Source: CAYMAZ01 sp964428185 (GTDB lineage Bacteria; Bacteroidota; Bacteroidia; Bacteroidales; DTU049). From it: a DNA stretch of 10,182 nt. The position numbers and the translations under genes are program-made. The stretch is from contig CAYRXH010000086.1 in assembly GCA_964428185.1 (NCBI GenBank), positions 1 through 10,182 of the forward strand, read 5' to 3'. Position 1 is the stretch's first letter, and every line of letters begins with the position of its first letter. The notes beneath the pieces were generated by a model. It did not search any database. It had not been told where the DNA came from and worked only from the letters and a program-made list of their open reading frames with translations. Below are positions 6,128-10,182 of the stretch, one piece after another.

Positions 6128-8638
6128 TTAATTATGAAGAACAAACCTCTGAACATACTGATGATCAGGAGTAATAATCTTAATAAAATATACCCCACTC
6201 ACGAAAGATGTCATATCAACAGTCAGAATATTAGAATCAGCAGTAAGATCGAGAATCTTTTTACCGTTGATGTCAAAAATGCCGATAAAACGGATATCTG
6301 AAATACCAGTCAGATCAATATTACAAACGCCCTTTGCAGGGTTCGGGAAAACAATAAGTGAATTAAGATTAGTATATTCATCTGTAGAGGAAGTAAGAGG
6401 AATTGGAGTTTCCCAGACTCCTCTGCCGTATGTTCCGGCCCTGAGCATATTGTTTGTATAATTGATTTCCAAATCCATAATGATGACATTTGGAAGACCG
6501 TTCACGTATGGAATCCAAGCTGACATTGTAGTGTCCCTGTAAAAAACTGCATTTTCAGTTCCTATATATAAGGCATCATGAAAATTTTTCTGATGGACAA
6601 GAGATCGGATTCCTGTTCCTGAAATATTTCCGGTAATATTGGTAAAAGTTTGCCCCGCATCTTCACTATGAAACACTCTGTCTCCGTTTGAGCCTGAGAC
6701 GGCAATCCAAAGCTTTTCAGGATCAGTGTAGGACGGTGCAATTCCCACAATAGTACCGTTGAATCCACTATACGAGGATGTCCAGTTTGCTCCGCCATCG
6801 GTAGTTATGTAAAGACTTCCAAGACGTGAAGCATAGATGTAATTGGGGTTTACCGGTGAAACTTTCAAGCGGGACAAAGTTAGACCTCCGGTCAAGTTTG
6901 ATGAAATCTGTATCCAGTTATCGCCCTGATTGGTTGATTTATAGACTTCATCATATCCAGCATAAATAATATTGCTGCTCGTGGGGTGCATGTCAATGGG
7001 AGTCACCCATGCTCCGTTTGCACCTGTTTCAATATAATCAACGGTTACACCATTATCTGTTGTGCGTAAAAGTCCTCCATTTTGATAAGAGAAATAATAG
7101 GTGTTGATATCTGTTCTGTGAGTCATGGTAGCCATTCCATCAGCGCCGAAAAGATGAGTCCACTGACCGTTTTCAAGCTTATTGGAGCCGTTGTCCTGTG
7201 CTCCGGCTACGATAAAATCAGGGTCCACCGGAGAAGATGAAATTCTGTAGAACTGGCTTATTCCAAGACCAGAAGAGATGTCTGTCCAGTTTTCAGAATA
7301 ATCATCTGAGAAAAATACACCGCCGTCACTGCCACAAAAAAGCCGGGTACCATAGAATCCCAGATAATGGATATCTGCATGGGTATAAAATGTTGGATCA
7401 TCATACACCCAATGGGATTTGATTGAAAAAGAACTGCCACCGTTGGTACTTTTCCAGACATTGATCCCTCCGATGTATATTTCATTGGCAATAGATGGAG
7501 AAGCAGCAATAGCCAGATCATACCAGCCCTGTCCGGCATCGTCGTCAGCATCCATACTGTAACCCAGATAGTTGGGGCTTGAAGACATCAACGTAAATGA
7601 AGCACCTGAATTGTTCGATCTATAAACTCCACCATAAGAAGATTCACTGTTGCATGCCAGAATGTATATCGTATTCGGATCGGCTGGGGTAACCGCAATT
7701 TCAACCCTGCATGTGTCATTGGGAACTGTCAGATCCTTGGCAAATGAATTACCGCCATTAACTGAACGTACAAAAAAATCACCACTACCATACATAATTA
7801 AGGTATCTGTTGGGTGATACAGCAGGTCAGTAACTCTGGACTGATTGTAAACTATGGTCCAGTTCTGACCACGGTTGGTGCTCCTGTATATCCCATAATT
7901 GGTGGCTGCAAACATGACACTTGTATTCTGAGGATTGAAAACGATTTTATTAATGCTGTTCCAACCTGTGGTATTCAATCCGGATGGATTCCATGTGTTA
8001 CCACCATCAGTTGATTTATAAATTCCAGTTGCTTTGGTATCATAGGCGTCACGGTCACCGGTACCTACAAAAACAACATGGCTGCTATCCGGATGGATTG
8101 CTATTGAAGAAACACCCAAATGAGGCATCTGATCAAATGTTGTATTCCATGATTGTCCGCCATCGGCAGATTTCCAGACACCGCCAGAAGCAGAAGCAAC
8201 AAATACTATTTGAGAATTGTCAGGATCTACTGTCACAGCGTTGATACGTCCGTTTCCGGGATTATATCCGTTGTATCCATTTTCCCATGAAGTCAGTCCC
8301 AGCGGAGTCCAGTTTGAGATGTCTGTTTTATCATAAACATCCTTATTTGCGTTATATTCCTGAACAATTTCCTGATATGCATTCCAGTAAGCTCCGGGAG
8401 CAGGGAAAGAGCCGTCCGGATAACAACGGAATGAATTGATGTATTCCCAGCGTTTGAAAGGCATATAGCCGGTTCCCTTTTCGTACGGACGATCACCCCA
8501 CCATTCATTAAACGCATTGACAATGTCAAAATACGAAGCCTTTTCAACAGGTTTGCTAAGATAAGGTGAACGCATCCATGTTTGGGAATGTGCTGTTATA
8601 CTGATGGCTATAAAACCAATTAAAATCATTTTTTTCAT
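6128..8638 (-). CDS. Asp-box (BNR) beta-propeller protein with T9SS sorting domain
   Basis: This 836-residue secreted protein begins MKKMILIGF with a signal peptide ending near HSQ (19). An N-terminal segment (about 20-110) contains AFNEWWGDRPYEKGTGYMPF and a KRWEY / YPDG pattern found ahead of propellers in other T9SS cargo. Then come about eleven Asp-box motifs of the S-x-D-x-G-x-T-W type, at residues 157, 209, 253, 292, 341, 397, 444, 526, 568, 612 and 658. The series closes with AGTYGRGVWE (734-743), a typical last propeller blade. The sorting domain follows (about 758-836), with VFPNPAKG, IFDINGKK and SGVYFIKI. The fold is that of the sortilin/VPS10, sialidase and GH74 propellers. Asp-boxes are structural, so they prove neither sialidase nor xyloglucanase activity, and no catalytic set is evident. 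Binding of a surface polymer or protein is inferred. It probably shares a transcript with folA downstream. Confidence 0.93.
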   Translation of the reverse strand: MKKMILIGFIAISITAHSQTWMRSPYLSKPVEKASYFDIVNAFNEWWGDRPYEKGTGYMPFKRWEYINSFRCYPDGSFPAPGAYWNAYQEIVQEYNANKDVYDKTDISNWTPLGLTSWENGYNGYNPGNGRINAVTVDPDNSQIVFVASASGGVWKSADGGQSWNTTFDQMPHLGVSSIAIHPDSSHVVFVGTGDRDAYDTKATGIYKSTDGGNTWNPSGLNTTGWNSINKIVFNPQNTSVMFAATNYGIYRSTNRGQNWTIVYNQSRVTDLLYHPTDTLIMYGSGDFFVRSVNGGNSFAKDLTVPNDTCRVEIAVTPADPNTIYILACNSESSYGGVYRSNNSGASFTLMSSSPNYLGYSMDADDDAGQGWYDLAIAASPSIANEIYIGGINVWKSTNGGSSFSIKSHWVYDDPTFYTHADIHYLGFYGTRLFCGSDGGVFFSDDYSENWTDISSGLGISQFYRISSSPVDPDFIVAGAQDNGSNKLENGQWTHLFGADGMATMTHRTDINTYYFSYQNGGLLRTTDNGVTVDYIETGANGAWVTPIDMHPTSSNIIYAGYDEVYKSTNQGDNWIQISSNLTGGLTLSRLKVSPVNPNYIYASRLGSLYITTDGGANWTSSYSGFNGTIVGIAPSYTDPEKLWIAVSGSNGDRVFHSEDAGQTFTNITGNISGTGIRSLVHQKNFHDALYIGTENAVFYRDTTMSAWIPYVNGLPNVIIMDLEINYTNNMLRAGTYGRGVWETPIPLTSSTDEYTNLNSLIVFPNPAKGVCNIDLTGISDIRFIGIFDINGKKILDLTADSNILTVDMTSFVSGVYFIKIITPDHQYVQRFVLHN

Positions 8639-8652
8639 TGAAGTATTTTTTT

Positions 8653-8660
8653 CAAAGTTA
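8653..8660 (-). promoter_or_regulatory. candidate -7 box of the beta-propeller gene
   Basis: TAACTTTG on the minus strand fits TAnnTTTG and ends 14 bases before the ATG at 8638. A proper -33 TTTG is not found at 19-21 bases; the nearest TTG-rich stretch is about 30 bases upstream. It may drive the propeller gene and folA together. Confidence 0.4.
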
Positions 8661-8711
8661 CAAAGAAAACATTAATTATTCTTTAAAAAACAACAGATGT
8701 TTGGCATTCAG

Positions 8712-8730
8712 CTGCATGAACTCCATGCAG
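8712..8730. other. short perfect hairpin between the peptidase and propeller genes
   Basis: CTGCATG (8712-8718) and CATGCAG (8724-8730) form a 7-bp stem with a 5-base loop, 35 bases past the peptidase stop. On the minus strand the next T run begins only about 20 bases later, so it is not a standard terminator. It could be an RNA 3'-end stabiliser or an operator-like palindrome. Confidence 0.4.
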
Positions 8731-8764
8731 ATGAAATTGGAAAAAGAAATCAAAACCAACAGTA

Positions 8765-10141
8765 TTAATACCCGTATTTATCGATAAAGTAAACAAAGAC
8801 AGCCATTGCTGCGCTCCCAAGCTGCATTTCTCGGTGATTCACCTTGTCAAAAGTATCTGCACCTGAGTGCTGATAATCAAAATACCTTTGTGAGTCAGTT
8901 ACTATGGCAGCAAGGGGAATACCATAATGTTTTTTTAGGGGTGAAATATCAACTCCGGTGAATCCTTTAGTCAATTGCCATATCCCATATAATTCAAGAA
9001 TACCATACCAGGAATTAACAGCTGCATAGAACGCACTGTCGCCATCAACTGAAAATCCCTGTGGAGTAAATCCGCCCCTGTCACTTTCCAGCGCAAAATA
9101 ATGTTGTTCTCCCGGCGAAATAACTTCAGTCGCATAGGTTTGAGCTCCCCTCTGATTCATCTCTTCATCCATAAACATCACAATACGAATGGTGTTTCTC
9201 GGTTTGATTTTCAGTGCAAAAAATAATCGTGCTACTTCAATGGAATGGATACAGCCTACCCCATCATCATGAGCACCTTGTCCCAGATCCCAGGCATCAA
9301 GATGACCACCCACAGTGATGATTCTTTCAGGAAATTCACTTCCCCAGATTTCACCGATTACATTGAACGACTGAACATCTTCACTTTGTGTACAATGAGA
9401 TTCCAGATACAACATGAGATCCGGATCAGCAGCAAGCCATTTGTCAAGGAGTTCAGCATCAGCCGTACTGATAGCAAAAGCAGGAATCTTTTTGTCAGGA
9501 TTTCTGTATCTTGTTATACCCGTGTGAGGAAATGTGTCAATTGAATGAGTGAGTGATCTGATGATAACAGCAATGGCTCCCATTTCACCTGCTTCCCAGG
9601 CACCATTGACCCGGGCATTTGCACCTTCTCCGTATGACTCGTATGTGTTGAAATGAGTTGGAGTAAAAGGTTTGTTGAAATATACAATTTTACCCTTCAC
9701 TTCCGAAGGTTTAAGGGTTTTCATCTGCTCAACATTTTCGACAACAAGCACTTGTGAAAGTATCCCTTCAGGTCCTGTTCCGACACTTCCTCCAAGTGCA
9801 CAAACTCTGGCATCAAATTGTCCGTAAACCTCTGAGAGTATTCGACATTGTTCTTTTTTTCCACGTCGCCATGTTGTTACCATGGTGGGCTGTTTATAAA
9901 CTGTATCGAATGGCATATCAAGCATTATCTGATAGGTGTATTCAACTGCTGCAGCAGCCTGCGGCGATCCACAAATGCGCCCTGCTGTATGAACACACAA
10001 ATATTCCAATTGCTCATATGCTATCCGTGATGATAAGGCTTCATTGAAAAATGCAACTGTTATTGCGGTATCAGAAGATGTAGTCTGGGCATGAATATTG
10101 AAAACCAAAATAAATCCCAGCAGAGATAAAATGTATTTCAT
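8765..10141 (-). CDS. M28-family zinc metallopeptidase (carboxypeptidase Q-like), secreted
   Basis: The 458-residue protein begins MKYILSLLG and has a signal peptide ending HAQ (19), so it acts outside the cytoplasm. M28 enzymes are two-zinc aminopeptidases or carboxypeptidases. The metal and catalytic residues are all visible: GGHLDAWDLGQGAHDDG gives His280, Asp282 and Asp292; MDEE gives the general base Glu326 and zinc ligand Glu327; LESDRGG gives Asp354; YQHSGADT gives His425. A PA-type insert spans about 125-235 (VLVVENVEQ, GKIVYFNKPF, GAIAVIIR, IPAFAIS). The C-terminal arrangement (ESD-x-G, then HSGADT-F-DKV) resembles human carboxypeptidase Q (PGCP). There is no T9SS sorting domain, unlike the two other secreted proteins here, so it probably stays in the periplasm or leaves another way. 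Peptide nutrition or cell-envelope peptide turnover is inferred. It is 126 bases from the propeller gene, which has its own candidate promoter. Confidence 0.95.
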   Translation of the reverse strand: MKYILSLLGFILVFNIHAQTTSSDTAITVAFFNEALSSRIAYEQLEYLCVHTAGRICGSPQAAAAVEYTYQIMLDMPFDTVYKQPTMVTTWRRGKKEQCRILSEVYGQFDARVCALGGSVGTGPEGILSQVLVVENVEQMKTLKPSEVKGKIVYFNKPFTPTHFNTYESYGEGANARVNGAWEAGEMGAIAVIIRSLTHSIDTFPHTGITRYRNPDKKIPAFAISTADAELLDKWLAADPDLMLYLESHCTQSEDVQSFNVIGEIWGSEFPERIITVGGHLDAWDLGQGAHDDGVGCIHSIEVARLFFALKIKPRNTIRIVMFMDEEMNQRGAQTYATEVISPGEQHYFALESDRGGFTPQGFSVDGDSAFYAAVNSWYGILELYGIWQLTKGFTGVDISPLKKHYGIPLAAIVTDSQRYFDYQHSGADTFDKVNHREMQLGSAAMAVFVYFIDKYGY

Positions 10142-10142
10142 T

Positions 10143-10165
10143 CAAACTTAGTTTTGTCAAAAGTA
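10143..10165 (-). promoter_or_regulatory. candidate -7 boxes of the peptidase gene
   Basis: Two TAnnTTTG matches lie just upstream on the minus strand: TACTTTTG (10165-10158) and TAAGTTTG (10150-10143). The first is the better placed, ending 16 bases before the ATG at 10141; the second abuts the start codon. The matching -33 element for the first would fall at or beyond the window edge and cannot be checked. Confidence 0.35.
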
Positions 10166-10182
10166 TGAAAGATTTTTTGATT

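Noticed and set aside
6128..8638. Calling the propeller protein a sialidase or xyloglucanase
   Set aside because: Asp-box repeats are structural and shared by many folds; no catalytic residue set for either enzyme could be recognised.

Overview
The window comes from a member of the Bacteroidota; I cannot place it more finely. Four signs agree. Two secreted proteins end in type IX secretion (T9SS) type A sorting domains. Several genes are preceded by the Bacteroidota -7 promoter box TAnnTTTG. The tmRNA lacks an encoded CCA. The genes are moderately AT-rich, with TAA or TAG stops.

Layout: 1-305 is an AT-rich leader, possibly with the last codons of an upstream gene. 306-1127 (+) encodes a two-helix membrane protein with a duplicated soluble domain. 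1295-1666 (+) is the tmRNA gene ssrA, followed by a clean intrinsic terminator. Positions 1828-2822, on the minus strand, hold three decayed genes in a row: a small secreted protein with three in-frame stops, a small membrane protein with one stop and one frameshift, and a short XRE-type helix-turn-helix regulator with one frameshift. The last two overlap by 8 bases, as in a translationally coupled operon.

From 2873 to the end all genes lie on the minus strand and are intact. In transcription order (right to left) they are an M28-family metallopeptidase (10141-8765), an Asp-box/BNR beta-propeller T9SS cargo protein (8638-6128), dihydrofolate reductase folA only 11 bases further on (6116-5595), and a multidomain T9SS cargo protein with a tandem-duplicated N-terminal domain (5297-2928), which ends at a strong bidirectional terminator.

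The secreted proteins look like ordinary surface and extracellular housekeeping of a T9SS bacterium. folA and ssrA are core genes. The part most worth a second look is the remnant regulator/membrane/secreted-protein cluster, which an ORF caller would miss or misread as unrelated short ORFs. I saw no CRISPR array, insertion sequence, tRNA or phage module.
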